A stretch of DNA of 64,000 nt from DAOUKH01 sp965261455 (GCA_965261455.1 OZ253453.1:1116001-1180000), one strand, 5' to 3'; shown: positions 9,129-18,695, counted from the stretch's first letter. Numbers and translations: made by a program. Notes: a model not told the origin generated them from the sequence alone.

Positions 9129-9158
9129 TTTATACCAATTCCAACCTATCATTGTCAA
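9129..9158 (-). promoter_or_regulatory. Promoter of the mraZ-rsmH-ftsA-ftsZ series
   Basis: On the minus strand TTGACA (9153-9158) and TATAAA (9129-9134) are separated by 18 bases. The -35 box is perfect and the -10 box matches five of six positions. Transcription would begin about 65 bases before the mraZ TTG. Confidence 0.7.
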
Positions 9159-9323
9159 TACATCCCTCCGCGATTCACCAAAACGTGCGCACGTTCACGC
9201 TGCCGGTGGGTTGCGGAAGCCCGATACTCAGCAGCACGCCCGCAAGGGACGTCCTTACAAATGGAGGGAGGGGCATCGCGACCCATCGCTGAGGGAGGGG
9301 CGAGACGCCGCGCAGGCGGCGGG

Positions 9324-10604
9324 CTAGTCGAGGCGGCGGATCTCGGTGCGGCCGAGGCCGAGGTAGAGCGCGAACAGCCCCATCACCGCCCCCGAGCCGG
9401 CAAGGGCCCACCGGATGCCGGTGAACTCGGCGATCGCGCCGATGATCACCGCGCCGACCAGATGCATCCCGAACATGACCATCAGGAAGCTGAGCACACG
9501 CCCCCGGTAGGCGTCATCGACGTTCGTCTGCACCAAGATATTGTTGATCGTGTTGAAGCCCGTGCTGATGGCTCCGAGGACGATCATCATGACGAGGGCC
9601 GAGGCCATATTGGGCGATACCGCCAGGAGGGCCACCGCCGCGCCCCAGGCCACACCGGATACGATGTAGGCCTTCCCTTTCGCCCGCATGTTCGACCACG
9701 CGGCGATGACGAGGCTGCCCAGGAGCGCCCCCAACCCCGACATGCTCAGCAGCAGCCCGAATCCCTTCGGACCCTGGCCCAGCACGTCGGCGACCGCGGG
9801 GAGCAGGTCGCGGAAGGGCAGCCCGACGAGCGTCGCCCCCAACAGCCCAAGCACCAGCCATTTCAACACCGGGTGGCCCAGCAGGTAGGCGACGCCCTCG
9901 GTGAAGGAAGTGAGCGCCGACTCTTCCTTCACCCGCGCCGGCGCGCCGTCCGCCGTGAGGAATAGCGCCATGATCGCAATCGAGACCACGTAGCCGCCCG
10001 TGACGGTGAAGTACACCGCCTCCGCCCCCAACCACCCGATCATGACGCCCCCGATCGCCGGTCCGATCAACCGCATCGAGCTCATCGCCCCCGCGTTCAG
10101 CGCCAGCGCGTTCTGCAGGTGCTCCTTGCCCACCAGGTTGAACACGAACGCCTGCCGCGACGGCATGTGCAGGCTATTCGCCGCTCCGAACAATCCAGCG
10201 CTCACGAACAGGTGCCACACCTCGATCCGGCCCGCCGCCACCAGCACGCCCAGCACCGCGCCGTTGGCCAAAATCAGGCACTGCATCGAGATCATGATCG
10301 GCTTGTGGGCAAAACGGTCGGCGATCACGCCGCCCACCGGCGCGATGAACACCTGGGCGACGCCGCTCATCAGCAGGACCGCGCCGAGCATGAACTCTGA
10401 TTCCGTCAGCTCCCAGGCCAACCAGCTCGTGACTACGAGCATGCTTTGGAACCCGATGCCGCTCCCCACGAACGACACCATGTAACGGCGGTACTGCTGG
10501 ACACTGAGCGACTGGAACGTCCCGCCCAGGCGGGAGCGCGGCGGGCGTCTCCGGCGGTCGCCGGCCCGAGAAGCGGAGGCGGATGGCGGCGGTCGCTCTG
10601 TCAT
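9324..10604 (-). CDS. MFS transporter, EntS/MFS_3-like exporter
   Basis: The 426-residue integral membrane protein has about 12 hydrophobic segments. The loop GGVIADRFAHKP between the second and third helices is the major-facilitator signature. The opening FQSLSVQQYRRYMVSFVGSGIGFQS resembles the enterobactin-exporter (EntS) group of drug and siderophore exporters, and proton-driven efflux is the expected role. The first 25 residues are Arg/Pro-rich and probably cytosolic. The cargo is unknown. It stands alone, 266 bases downstream of the mraZ start on the same strand. Confidence 0.85.
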   Translation of the reverse strand: MTERPPPSASASRAGDRRRRPPRSRLGGTFQSLSVQQYRRYMVSFVGSGIGFQSMLVVTSWLAWELTESEFMLGAVLLMSGVAQVFIAPVGGVIADRFAHKPIMISMQCLILANGAVLGVLVAAGRIEVWHLFVSAGLFGAANSLHMPSRQAFVFNLVGKEHLQNALALNAGAMSSMRLIGPAIGGVMIGWLGAEAVYFTVTGGYVVSIAIMALFLTADGAPARVKEESALTSFTEGVAYLLGHPVLKWLVLGLLGATLVGLPFRDLLPAVADVLGQGPKGFGLLLSMSGLGALLGSLVIAAWSNMRAKGKAYIVSGVAWGAAVALLAVSPNMASALVMMIVLGAISTGFNTINNILVQTNVDDAYRGRVLSFLMVMFGMHLVGAVIIGAIAEFTGIRWALAGSGAVMGLFALYLGLGRTEIRRLD

Positions 10605-10733
10605 AAGGGGGACGCGCCCCGAAGGAGACGCCCGGCAAGTCTAGCACGCACTCACACCTCTCACGGGCGGGCGCACTTCAACGCTCTCTCCCCTGGGGAA
10701 GCATGCTACCGGGGACGCGGCACGACCTCGAAG

Positions 10734-10961
10734 CTAGCCGCGGTCGAGGGGGAGGCGGGTCGTCTGCTCGACGGGGAAGGTCCACTCCGACATACGCGCG
10801 TCGATCGCGGCGGCGTTGCGCCGGGCTGCCTCATCGGCGCGCGGCTCCAGCAGCCCCGCATGCGTCCACGACGGCCCGCCGTAGCCGGGCGGATCGGCCC
10901 GCCAATGGTAGGGCTGCGTGACGGGGATCATGTGCTGTGGGGGATATCCGGACTGACTCAT
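10734..10961 (-). CDS. Small hypothetical protein
   Basis: This is a 75-residue reading frame starting MSQSGYPPQHMIPV at the ATG at 10961, with a strong GGGAGGG ribosome site. It has no membrane segment or signal peptide and is rich in Pro, Trp and Tyr in its first half (VTQPYHWRADPPGYGGPSWTH). I do not recognise the family. It is counted as a gene because of the ribosome site and non-repetitive composition, not because of homology. The frame is open upstream to 11057 but without a better start. Confidence 0.5.
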   Translation of the reverse strand: MSQSGYPPQHMIPVTQPYHWRADPPGYGGPSWTHAGLLEPRADEAARRNAAAIDARMSEWTFPVEQTTRLPLDRG

Positions 10962-11218
10962 GGAGCCCTCCCTACTTAGCCCAGTAGCTCTGTCGCGAAC
11001 GCGCACTGTCATCGTAGGCCCATGATAAACTACCGTCTCCGGCGGGCGCGAACCCAAGGGTCAGCCCGGTCGACATGGCCGGAGGCCATGCCAAACTCCG
11101 GGATGGAGAATCTTAGCCAAGGCTCTCTTGGAGCGCCGGCACAAAGGTAGGCAGCGGCTTCCAACGCCATCCCCAGAACATTCGAGAAGGTTGCTAGGTT
11201 TCACTTGGTGACGCGGCC

Positions 11219-12841
11219 ATGATCAACGAGGCACTGCTCTCCATCGGGCTGCTCATTGTCGTCGCTAAGCTCGCCGAGGGGATCTTCCGCCGGTTCGGGC
11301 TGAACTCGATCGTAGCGTACGCGGTGACCGGCCTCATACTCGGGCCCGTCACCGGAATCGTCGAGCCGACGAGCGACCTTCAGCTTGTGTTGGGCATCGG
11401 CGTCTTTGTCTTCTTCTTCCTCATCGGCCTCGACGAGATCGACATTTCGGGGTTCGTCGCGGCGATTCGCGGCCGGTTCTTCGTCGCCGCCACGGTGTCG
11501 GTGGTCATATCGCTAGTCGCGGCTCTCACCGTTACTTCCGACCTTCTCTACGACTTCGGACTCGGTCTCGAATTCGACAAGGCGCTCGCGCTCGCCGGGA
11601 TCTTGTCACTCTCGAGTCTCGGCATCGTGGCGAAGGTGCTGGCCGACGAGGGACGCCTCAAAGACCCACTCGGCCTTCAACTCTTCACTACCGTGATCAT
11701 CGCGGAGTTGCTCGCTCTACTCGTCGTCGGCTTCACCATCGGCGAGCACGCGGAGAAGCTGAGCGTGATAGTCGTGCTAACTTTGCTTGGGAAGATCACG
11801 GGGTTCACCGTCGCGACGTGGTTCCTGTCTACCCGAGTGATTCCTCACTTGCTCACCTTCCTGCAGCGCGTCCTGCAGGTGCCCCAGCTTTCGTTCGGAC
11901 TCCTGCTCGGAGGGCTTTTCTTGATGGTCGTCGGCGCCGAGGAGATCGGGCTCCACGGCTCGATCGGCGCGCTGCTGTTCGGCGCCGCACTATCGGGACT
12001 CCCCCATCAGGTGCGTCAAAGCGTCCTGCCAGGTATACGAAGCGCGGCGGAGGGGCTGTTCGTGCCGCTCTTCTTCGCTTCCGCCGGTCTTCACCTGAGC
12101 CTGTCGTTTACCAACCTGCCCCCGTGGACGATTGTCGCGTTGGTCACGATCCCCCTGGCGGGGAAGTTCGCCGGAGCCTTCATCGGCGCTTATGTGACGC
12201 GGCTGGACATTTCGTTCCCCCTGGCCGCGGGACTGCTGGCGAAGGGGGTCGCCGAGGTCGCCCTGCTCCTGGTCCTCTTCCAGACCGACGTGATCGGGGA
12301 AGACGTCTTCTCGCTACTCGTGCTCATCATGCTCGTCTACATCCTGTTCATGCCCCCGGTCATCAGCTTTGCCATCAATCGGGCCAAGATACCGGACAGC
12401 AGCGCCCTGCCCCAGACGATCCCGCCTTCCCTCGCCCGCTTCACCCTCGACGACGCCACGGTGCAGGACATCCTCGACAGGTCATGGAACTACCCGGAGT
12501 CGACGCTCTCTGTGCGACACTTCGCCGACCGTTGGACCGTGCCGCACCAACAGGACTACGTGGTCGTCGAGAAGGGCGCCCTCGCGGGGATCGTGTCGCT
12601 GAGCAAGCTGCGGTACCTCCCCAAGAGTGAGTGGTCCCAAACGCCGCTGGAGAACGTCCTGAGCCACGACACGCCCAAGACCTGGCCCGACGAGCACCTC
12701 GAAGACGCGCTGCAGCGCATGACGGAGCACTCGCTGACCGTCATCCCGGTGGTGGACAGGGAGAGCAACGCGTTCCTGGGCACAATCACAAGCCGCGACA
12801 TCCTGGATCTGATGCTGCTGGACGCCAAGGGCGAGCACTAG
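11219..12841 (+). CDS. CPA2 cation:proton antiporter with C-terminal CBS domains
   Basis: The 540-residue protein has about 12 hydrophobic helices over residues 1-385, in the KefB/NapA-like CPA2 pattern (GLNSIVAYAVTGLILGPVTG; FFFLIGLDEID; LAGILSLSSLGIVAKVLADEGRL). It would exchange K+ or Na+ for protons. A cytosolic part follows, with two CBS-like motifs over about residues 405-540 (FTLDDATVQDIL...; TITSRDILDLMLL). CBS pairs usually sense adenosine nucleotides, so regulation by energy state is plausible. The 5' leader has a perfect hairpin, CATGGCC/GGCCATG, at 11074-11090 of unknown role. No TrkA-N domain is present. Confidence 0.88.
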   Translation: MINEALLSIGLLIVVAKLAEGIFRRFGLNSIVAYAVTGLILGPVTGIVEPTSDLQLVLGIGVFVFFFLIGLDEIDISGFVAAIRGRFFVAATVSVVISLVAALTVTSDLLYDFGLGLEFDKALALAGILSLSSLGIVAKVLADEGRLKDPLGLQLFTTVIIAELLALLVVGFTIGEHAEKLSVIVVLTLLGKITGFTVATWFLSTRVIPHLLTFLQRVLQVPQLSFGLLLGGLFLMVVGAEEIGLHGSIGALLFGAALSGLPHQVRQSVLPGIRSAAEGLFVPLFFASAGLHLSLSFTNLPPWTIVALVTIPLAGKFAGAFIGAYVTRLDISFPLAAGLLAKGVAEVALLLVLFQTDVIGEDVFSLLVLIMLVYILFMPPVISFAINRAKIPDSSALPQTIPPSLARFTLDDATVQDILDRSWNYPESTLSVRHFADRWTVPHQQDYVVVEKGALAGIVSLSKLRYLPKSEWSQTPLENVLSHDTPKTWPDEHLEDALQRMTEHSLTVIPVVDRESNAFLGTITSRDILDLMLLDAKGEH

Positions 12842-13064
12842 CAGCAGGCCCACGCACTCCCGAGCGGGAGAAGGGTGACTGAGCACTTCCGCCGACGTTC
12901 GCCGCGATTCCGGCCGTCGGCATCGTCTACGCGCCGACGCTCGCCACGCTGCGGCCTGCGGTCGAGCCTCGGTAGCGGCCCCTACCTACCCACCCAGCGG
13001 GGAGTAGCTCTCTTCTTCAGGCGCTGGCTCCACCGAGGGCATCCGCACCTTCCGCCGCGCCCGG

Positions 13065-13628
13065 CTAACTGGCCATGGGTCCGGCGCCGCCGTTGCCGGC
13101 CTTCACCCGCAGCGGCAGTCCGGCGGCCATGAAATACACCTCGTCCGCCGCCGCCGCTACGATCTGGTTCACCCGTCCGAGCTCGTCGGCGTAGGTGCGG
13201 CCCAGTTCATTCGCCGGCACGACGCCGAGTCCTACCTCGTTGCTGACGACGATCCAAGTGGCGTCGTTCTCCTGATACAGGTTGAGCAGCCTTTTCGTTT
13301 CCGACAGGATATCCACACGCCCTGGCTTCGGGCCCTGCTTCCGTAAAAGCAAGTTGCTGACCCAAAGGGTCATGCAGTCGAGCAGCACCGTGTCGTAGCG
13401 GTGCTGCAGCGGCGCCAGCGCCTTCACGAGGTCGATGGGCTCTTCCAGGGTGTCCCAGTCCGCGGGCCGGCTCTCCCGATGGGCTTGGATCCGCGCCGCC
13501 ATCTCTTGGTCGCCCGCCTCCGCGGTCGCCACGAACAGGACGCGTTTGCCGCCCGACGCTAGCTGCTGGGCGTAGCTGCTTTTTCCCGCTCGGACTCCCC
13601 CCAAGACCAACGTCAGCCGCTTACCCAT
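13065..13628 (-). CDS. cobU: Adenosylcobinamide kinase / adenosylcobinamide-phosphate guanylyltransferase
   Basis: CobU phosphorylates adenosylcobinamide and transfers GMP to it, preparing it for ring-ligand attachment. The 187-residue protein has the N-terminal P-loop GGVRAGKSSYA, the LLDCMTLWVSNLL segment and the VSNEVGLGVVPANELGRTYAD signature that defines the family. It is the last gene of the B12 operon, and its start overlaps the end of the phosphatase gene by 16 bases. It supports salvage of incomplete corrinoids. Confidence 0.96.
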   Translation of the reverse strand: MGKRLTLVLGGVRAGKSSYAQQLASGGKRVLFVATAEAGDQEMAARIQAHRESRPADWDTLEEPIDLVKALAPLQHRYDTVLLDCMTLWVSNLLLRKQGPKPGRVDILSETKRLLNLYQENDATWIVVSNEVGLGVVPANELGRTYADELGRVNQIVAAAADEVYFMAAGLPLRVKAGNGGAGPMAS

Positions 13629-14260
13629 GGGTTACTTTCCTCAGCCCCTCCGGGCAGATGACTCGTGTCGTTCCAGAGCTCGAGCACGCGTCCGCCGGGC
13701 TGATTGCTGATGATGGAGAGACCGGTGCAGTCAACCCGGGACCGCCAGAAATACTCATCCGTCAAATCCAGCAGGCAGACGAGCAAGGCCCGAATCGAAC
13801 CTGCGTGCGCCACGATCAGCAGGTCCTCGGCGGGATCATGGCGCTTCGCGGCACTTGTAGAGAACCGCCGCACGCGGTCGAGTAGCTGCGCGGTGTCTTC
13901 ACCGCCAGGAGCCGCAAACGCAGGGGCCCTCATTCTCATCCGCGCCGCGAATACCTCCGGGTCCCGAGCCTCGGCCTCCGCAAGCGTCAGCCCTTCCCAC
14001 GCTCCATAGGAGAACTCTCGGAGGTCCGCCTCGGCCGTGATCGAGACCTCGCTGCCGTGGACAATGGCCTCCGCGCTCTCTCTGGCACGCGAAAGATCGC
14101 TCGTGTAGACCGAGGAGAAGCTGGTCCCGGCGAGCCTCTTACCCAACGCCCCCGCCTGCCGCCTGCCGCGCTCGCTCAGGGGCACGTCGGTATGCCCTTG
14201 GACCCGACCAGTCCGGTTCCACAGCGTTTCGCCGTGCCGGACCAGGTACCAGCTACCCAT
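13613..14260 (-). CDS. cobC: Histidine phosphatase, probable alpha-ribazole phosphatase
   Basis: This 215-residue protein belongs to the phosphoglycerate-mutase-like histidine phosphatases. The LVRHGETLWNRTGRVQGHTDVPLSERGR segment carries the phosphohistidine residue, and a second histidine lies in LLIVAHAGSIRALL. Between cobS and cobU the most likely role is removing phosphate from alpha-ribazole-5'-phosphate or from the cobalamin-phosphate product. The family is certain; the role rests on operon position. Confidence 0.85.
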   Translation of the reverse strand: MGSWYLVRHGETLWNRTGRVQGHTDVPLSERGRRQAGALGKRLAGTSFSSVYTSDLSRARESAEAIVHGSEVSITAEADLREFSYGAWEGLTLAEAEARDPEVFAARMRMRAPAFAAPGGEDTAQLLDRVRRFSTSAAKRHDPAEDLLIVAHAGSIRALLVCLLDLTDEYFWRSRVDCTGLSIISNQPGGRVLELWNDTSHLPGGAEESNPWVSG

Positions 14261-14271
14261 CTCTCAGACCC

Positions 14272-15033
14272 CTACCAGAACGGTACATCAAAGAGCACGG
14301 ACGACACGTCGAACAGGACAAACCCCAGCAGGAGCACGGCCACCTCCGCCACTTCGTTGACGGCGCCATAGGTGTCGCCTGTCATTCCTCCTAGCAAACG
14401 CGTGACCCACCAGCCCACGCCAAGGGACACGCCGATGGCCGCGGCCACGAGGATAAGTCCTCCAACGCCGAGGAGCAGTCCGCCCGCCGCTCCCGCGGTG
14501 GCGAATCCAAACACGACCTGCCACCGATTGCGCCCGGTCTGAAACGAAGTGCCGATTCCCTGCTCTCTGACATATCGAAAGGCGGCCATCGTCGACACCA
14601 TCCCAAACCGCGACAGGCACGGAAACGCCACCAGCAGCCCCACGCGCACGTCGTCGGGGATGCCCGTCAGGAGCGTCCACTTCAGCAAGAGGAGCCCCGC
14701 ACCGCCAACCACCGCGAATGCCCCAACGTGGGAGTCCCGGAGGATTTCCAGCCGTTTCGCCGGGGTATAGCCGCCGAACAGCCCATCGCAGGAGTCGAGG
14801 AACCCTTCCGTGTGTATCGCTCGCGTCAGCACCAGCAGCGCCACCACCAGCAGCGCACCGACGACCGGCAGCGGCAACGCTTGCCTTGCCGCTAAGTCGA
14901 GCCCTGCTAAGACACCTCCCAGCGCCAGTCCTACAAGCGGGAAGTAGGCGCGCGCCGGTCCCATCTGGGCTGGGCCGCTGGGCGCAAGGGGAAAGACTGT
15001 CAGGAAACCAATGGCCAGGCGCAAGCTTCTCAA
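14272..15033 (-). CDS. cobS: Adenosylcobinamide-GDP ribazoletransferase (cobalamin synthase)
   Basis: CobS joins adenosylcobinamide-GDP to alpha-ribazole (phosphate) in the membrane, making (adenosyl)cobalamin. The 253-residue protein has several hydrophobic helices and the family motifs AIHTEGFLDSCDGLFGG, with acidic metal-binding residues near position 90, and LGGMTGDTYGAVNEVAEV near the C terminus. Its ATG overlaps the cobT stop (ATGA), so the two are translationally coupled. Confidence 0.96.
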   Translation of the reverse strand: MRSLRLAIGFLTVFPLAPSGPAQMGPARAYFPLVGLALGGVLAGLDLAARQALPLPVVGALLVVALLVLTRAIHTEGFLDSCDGLFGGYTPAKRLEILRDSHVGAFAVVGGAGLLLLKWTLLTGIPDDVRVGLLVAFPCLSRFGMVSTMAAFRYVREQGIGTSFQTGRNRWQVVFGFATAGAAGGLLLGVGGLILVAAAIGVSLGVGWWVTRLLGGMTGDTYGAVNEVAEVAVLLLGFVLFDVSSVLFDVPFW

Positions 15034-16109
15034 GGTGCCAGCCCGCTTGCGTCCTTTGGGTTCTCACCGGAAACGCCGGCCTCGGCAAAGGTGGCCATCT
15101 CAGACAAGCAGACCGCGGCGGCTTCGACGAGGCCCATCGCCAGCACCGCACCCGTACCCTCACCCAGCCTCATGCCCAGATCCAAGAGGGGCCGCAGTCC
15201 CAGGTGCGACAGCACAGCTTGATGCCCCGTCTCGACCGACAGGTGCGCGGCAATGACGTAGTCTTTGACGTTGGGGCAGAGGCTGTGCGCGATGAGACCC
15301 GCGGCGCCGGAAATGAAGCCGTCGAGCACCACGGGCCGACGGGCGAGCGACCCTCCCAACGCCACCCCGGCCAGCACGCCAATCTCGAACCCGCCGACCT
15401 TGCTCAGCACGTCCAGCCCATCGCTGGGATCGGGCTGGTTCACCTCCAAGGCACGGGCGACACTAGCAATCTTGCGCTCCATCTCCTCATCGTTTCGTCC
15501 CGTTCCCCGGCCCGTCGTCTCGCTTGGCGGTCGACGAGTCAAGGCCGCGGTTATGGCGCTCGAAGGCGTGGTGTTCCCGATACCCATGTCGCCGGTGCCA
15601 AGAATGTCAGCCCCACCTTCGGCTGCCTCCAGCGCAAGACCGACTCCCGCCATGACGCACGCCTCAGCCTGTTCGCGCGTCATGGCCGGACCCTGCGTTA
15701 TGTCCGCAGTGCCGCGCCCCATTCCTACAACGCACAGATCGGGGTGGTCGGGCAGCGGCGTGGCTACGCCGGCGTCGACGATCACGAGGTCCACCCCTGC
15801 CTTCCGCGCCATGACGTTGATCGCCGCACCGCCCGCCAGGAAGTTCAGCACCATCTGGACCGTGACTTCCTGGGGGTATCCGGTGACCCCTTGAGCGACC
15901 ACACCGTGATCGGCAGCGGCCACAACGATGGTCTTGCCTCGCACCGTTGGCTGCGCAGTACCGAATACGCCCGCCAGTTGGATGGACAGTTCTTCCAACC
16001 GGCCCAGGCTACCGGGCGGTTTGGTCAGACGGTCCTGGCGAAGCTGGGCCGCTCGTTTCGCTTGGGGATCGGCCGGTGTGATACCGGCTAGCGCCTCGTC
16101 GAGCGTCAT
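15030..16109 (-). CDS. cobT: Nicotinate-nucleotide:dimethylbenzimidazole phosphoribosyltransferase
   Basis: CobT activates the lower-ligand base by forming alpha-ribazole-5'-phosphate from nicotinate mononucleotide. The 359-residue protein shows KPPGSLGRLEELSIQLAG near the N terminus, VVAAADHGVVAQGVTGYP near residue 70, the DILGTGDMGIGNTTPSSAI motif near residue 170 and the C-terminal GEGTGAVLAMGLVEAA segment with its catalytic Glu. No genes for making dimethylbenzimidazole are nearby, so the base must be taken up or made elsewhere. Confidence 0.97.
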   Translation of the reverse strand: MTLDEALAGITPADPQAKRAAQLRQDRLTKPPGSLGRLEELSIQLAGVFGTAQPTVRGKTIVVAAADHGVVAQGVTGYPQEVTVQMVLNFLAGGAAINVMARKAGVDLVIVDAGVATPLPDHPDLCVVGMGRGTADITQGPAMTREQAEACVMAGVGLALEAAEGGADILGTGDMGIGNTTPSSAITAALTRRPPSETTGRGTGRNDEEMERKIASVARALEVNQPDPSDGLDVLSKVGGFEIGVLAGVALGGSLARRPVVLDGFISGAAGLIAHSLCPNVKDYVIAAHLSVETGHQAVLSHLGLRPLLDLGMRLGEGTGAVLAMGLVEAAAVCLSEMATFAEAGVSGENPKDASGLAP

Positions 16110-16111
16110 CC

Positions 16112-16687
16112 CTAGAACTCAATCCCCCGTTGGGCCTTGATACCTTGATCTTGATAGGGATGCTTGATCAGTTTCATCTCCGTGACGAGGTCAGCACAGT
16201 CGATCAGTTCTTGGGGCGCATACCGTCCGGTGATGATGACGTGCAGCGCCTCGGGCCGCTGCCGCAAGGCGTCAATGACGTCGGCAACGGGAACCCAGCC
16301 ATAGTGCATCGCGTAGGTGAACTCATCCAGGACAATGATGTCCTCCTCCCCCTTGAGTATCACCTCCTTACAGCGCTGCCATTGCTCCACCGCCAGGGCC
16401 GCCGTTCGGTCCATGTCCTTCGAGAGCCAGGTGAAACCGTCGCCCAGCGCCTCGATTGGTATGCCGAGCCGAGCCGCAGCCCGCTGCTCTCCGAATTGGG
16501 CGCCGGTGTGCTTGATGAACTGGAACATTCTGATACGGAAGTTCCGGCCCCAGGCGCGGAAGATCACCCCCAGTGCGGCGGTCGTCTTGCCCTTGCCATC
16601 GCCGGTATTGACGACGACGAGGCCCTTTCGTACACAAGGCCGCTTAACGACCTTCGCGGGTGCTTCCCCGGGGTCTCGTTTGCTCAT
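16112..16687 (-). CDS. cobO: Corrinoid adenosyltransferase, CobO/BtuR type
   Basis: The enzyme transfers the adenosyl group of ATP to cob(I)alamin or cobinamide, producing the coenzyme form. The 191-residue sequence has the atypical P-loop NTGDGKGKTTAALG near residue 27, the DIIVLDEFTYAMHYGW segment and the C-terminal VTEMKLIKHPYQDQGIKAQRGIEF ending typical of BtuR/CobO proteins. It overlaps the upstream ATPase gene by four bases and is two bases from cobT. It would supply adenosylcobalamin to NrdJ. Confidence 0.96.
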   Translation of the reverse strand: MSKRDPGEAPAKVVKRPCVRKGLVVVNTGDGKGKTTAALGVIFRAWGRNFRIRMFQFIKHTGAQFGEQRAAARLGIPIEALGDGFTWLSKDMDRTAALAVEQWQRCKEVILKGEEDIIVLDEFTYAMHYGWVPVADVIDALRQRPEALHVIITGRYAPQELIDCADLVTEMKLIKHPYQDQGIKAQRGIEF

Positions 16688-17598
16688 GCGTCCACCTCAC
16701 CCGTTCCGCCAGTTGCTCCGCTTCCTCCGGAGCGTTCTCCAACCGGTCCTCCTTTTCGCAGGAAACCGCCGGCTGTCGGCCCCTTGCCATTTAGCGGCCG
16801 CTCGTCCGCCGGGCCAATCACACTTATCGCCAGGGACCCTGTTATCGGGTCTCGGTAGACGGCCGACTTCACGCCGAAGGCGGACTCGACTATCTCCGGC
16901 GATAGGACATTCTCGGGCGATCCGTCGGCGAGCACCCGTCCATTGCTCAGCAGTACGAGACGGTCGCAGTAGCGCGCCGCCATGTGCAGGTCGTGGATGG
17001 CCGCGACCGCCGTCAAGCCGTCGTCGACGAGCTTCCGGACTAAGTCGAGCACCTTGATCTGGTGAAAGATGTCCAGGTCCGACGTTGGTTCGTCGAGCAA
17101 GAGGATGCGGGGTTGTTGAGCCAAGGCACGGGAGATGAACACCCGCTGGCGCTCTCCTCCGGATAAGGTGTCGAGGGTCCTATCGGCGAACTGCTCGGTC
17201 TCAGTCCGCCGCATCGCGTCTCTAGCGATGCGGTCGTCTTCCTTGCCCTCGACCTGAAAGCGCCCTAGGTGCGGGTACCGGCCCATGAGCACGAGCTCGA
17301 GGGCCGTAAATCCATGGGTGTAGGGCGCGATCTGGGGAATGAGCGCGAGGCGGGCGGCGATGTCTTTCGATGAAATGGAGTGCAACTCCGCGCCATCCAA
17401 CCAGACGGTGCCGCGCTGATAGCGGAGGACGCCCGCTATGGCTCTGAGCAGCGTAGACTTTCCCGCACCATTCGGGCCTATCAGGCCAACAAGCTCTCCT
17501 CGATCAGCGTGCAGGTCCACGCCGTCCAAGAGCGTTTCCCCTTCGACCTCATAGAAGAGGTCCTGCGCGCTGATTGTCGGTGGTCTATCGTCGTTCAT
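16684..17598 (-). CDS. btuD: Cobalamin/corrinoid ABC transporter ATP-binding protein
   Basis: This is the motor ATPase of a BtuCDF-type importer. In 304 residues it has Walker A GPNGAGKSTLL, the ABC signature LSGGERQRVFISRAL, Walker B ILLLDEPTSDLD and the H-loop region AAIHDLHMAARYCDR. I choose the ATG at 17598, five bases after the btuF stop; an upstream ATG at 17658 would overlap btuF by 55 bases. The last 50 residues are a Gly/Pro-rich extension (PLNGKGPTAGGFLRKGGPVG...) beyond the usual ABC domain. B12 specificity follows from the operon and riboswitch. Confidence 0.93.
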   Translation of the reverse strand: MNDDRPPTISAQDLFYEVEGETLLDGVDLHADRGELVGLIGPNGAGKSTLLRAIAGVLRYQRGTVWLDGAELHSISSKDIAARLALIPQIAPYTHGFTALELVLMGRYPHLGRFQVEGKEDDRIARDAMRRTETEQFADRTLDTLSGGERQRVFISRALAQQPRILLLDEPTSDLDIFHQIKVLDLVRKLVDDGLTAVAAIHDLHMAARYCDRLVLLSNGRVLADGSPENVLSPEIVESAFGVKSAVYRDPITGSLAISVIGPADERPLNGKGPTAGGFLRKGGPVGERSGGSGATGGTGEVDA

Positions 17599-17603
17599 CT
17601 CAG

Positions 17604-18695
17604 TTATTCGGCAAGCGTGAACGGAGCGGCAGCGGGCTCGGGGAAGTCCTCCGGCCAAAGTATCCGGGCAAGGTCCTCAGCCCCGCGGATGTTCCAATAG
17701 GACAGTGTAGTGAAGTGTTTGCTTTCTACCACGTGGACCTTGCCGTTCTTGATTGCCGGGACCTCAGCGAGTGCCTCGTGGGAAAGAAGGCTCTGTCGGA
17801 ACTCTTCGGCACCAAACTCGAGCGGCTGGGCAATGATGATGACCTCGGGGTCCATGGCAATGACCCCCTCGAGACTGGTGTTCTGATTCCCTTCAATGCC
17901 GGCTTCCTCGGCTACGTTGACCCCGCCGGCGGCCGCGATGACGCCGCCCTCGGTGGAATTGCCGCCCGCGACCCACAGCGTGTCCGAGTACTGCGTGAGT
18001 GCAAGGACCCGGGGGCGAGGCTCCAGCCCACTTGTCACCGCGACAAGATCGTTGTGCCGGTCCCGCACCTCTTCCGCGAATTCGAGAGCGCGCTCCTCCT
18101 CGCCGAAGATATACCCCATGAGCAGGATGCCGTGAATCCGCGCCGCGGGGTCCTGCTTCAACTCTGTCTGGATCACCGGAATCCCAGTCCTCGACAAGGC
18201 ATCGACTCCGTCCGCCGAGAAGAATGGGCTGGTGACGACCACGTCCGGCGCCTGAGCGATGATGGTCTCCGGGTCGCGCGAAATCTGGGGTTTCTCCTGG
18301 ACCAGCGCCGCGACGTTGGAGTAGACAGCGTCCTTCGTGGAGCCCCCTACCGCGACTAACCGGTCCTGGGGGACCAAGGCGAGGGTCATTTCGTCGTGCC
18401 CCACGGAAGCCGTGATGATGCGGAGCGGCTTGGCCGGGATGCTCACGACGCCATTCAGCCCCTCGACTTCACGGGGCCAGCCGAAGTTGGTCGGGTCGAC
18501 GATTCCACGGACGCCTTCGAGCAACTTCGATAGAGGCTCAGGAGTCGGCGCCGCCGTTGGGGCAACCGTGGGCGCTGGGGTCGGCGTCGCGGGCGTCGTG
18601 GTCGGGGTTGGTGTGGGCGACGAGCATGCCGCCAACACCAAGGCAAGGAGGACGGCAAGAGAGACGGTGAACACCCAAGAATGTCGAATCGGCAC
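17604..18695 (-). CDS. btuF: Corrinoid ABC transporter substrate-binding lipoprotein
   Basis: The protein has a lipoprotein signal (hydrophobic stretch ending LVLAACSS) and then a Thr/Pro/Ala-rich linker of about 30 residues that would hold it off the membrane. A BtuF/FhuD-like helical-backbone binding domain runs to residue 363 (PLRIITASVGHDEMTLALVPQDRLVAVGG; PETIIAQAPDVVVTS; VIIIAQPLEFGAEEFR). The GTG at 18695 has an AGGAG ribosome site. The anchored binding protein suggests a single-membrane envelope. B12 as ligand is inferred from the neighbours. Confidence 0.92.
   Translation of the reverse strand: MPIRHSWVFTVSLAVLLALVLAACSSPTPTPTTTPATPTPAPTVAPTAAPTPEPLSKLLEGVRGIVDPTNFGWPREVEGLNGVVSIPAKPLRIITASVGHDEMTLALVPQDRLVAVGGSTKDAVYSNVAALVQEKPQISRDPETIIAQAPDVVVTSPFFSADGVDALSRTGIPVIQTELKQDPAARIHGILLMGYIFGEEERALEFAEEVRDRHNDLVAVTSGLEPRPRVLALTQYSDTLWVAGGNSTEGGVIAAAGGVNVAEEAGIEGNQNTSLEGVIAMDPEVIIIAQPLEFGAEEFRQSLLSHEALAEVPAIKNGKVHVVESKHFTTLSYWNIRGAEDLARILWPEDFPEPAAAPFTLAE

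Noticed and set aside
11058..11218. Possible riboswitch in the leader of the CPA2 antiporter
   Set aside because: A perfect hairpin exists, but none of the conserved segments of the riboswitch classes I know was recognised.
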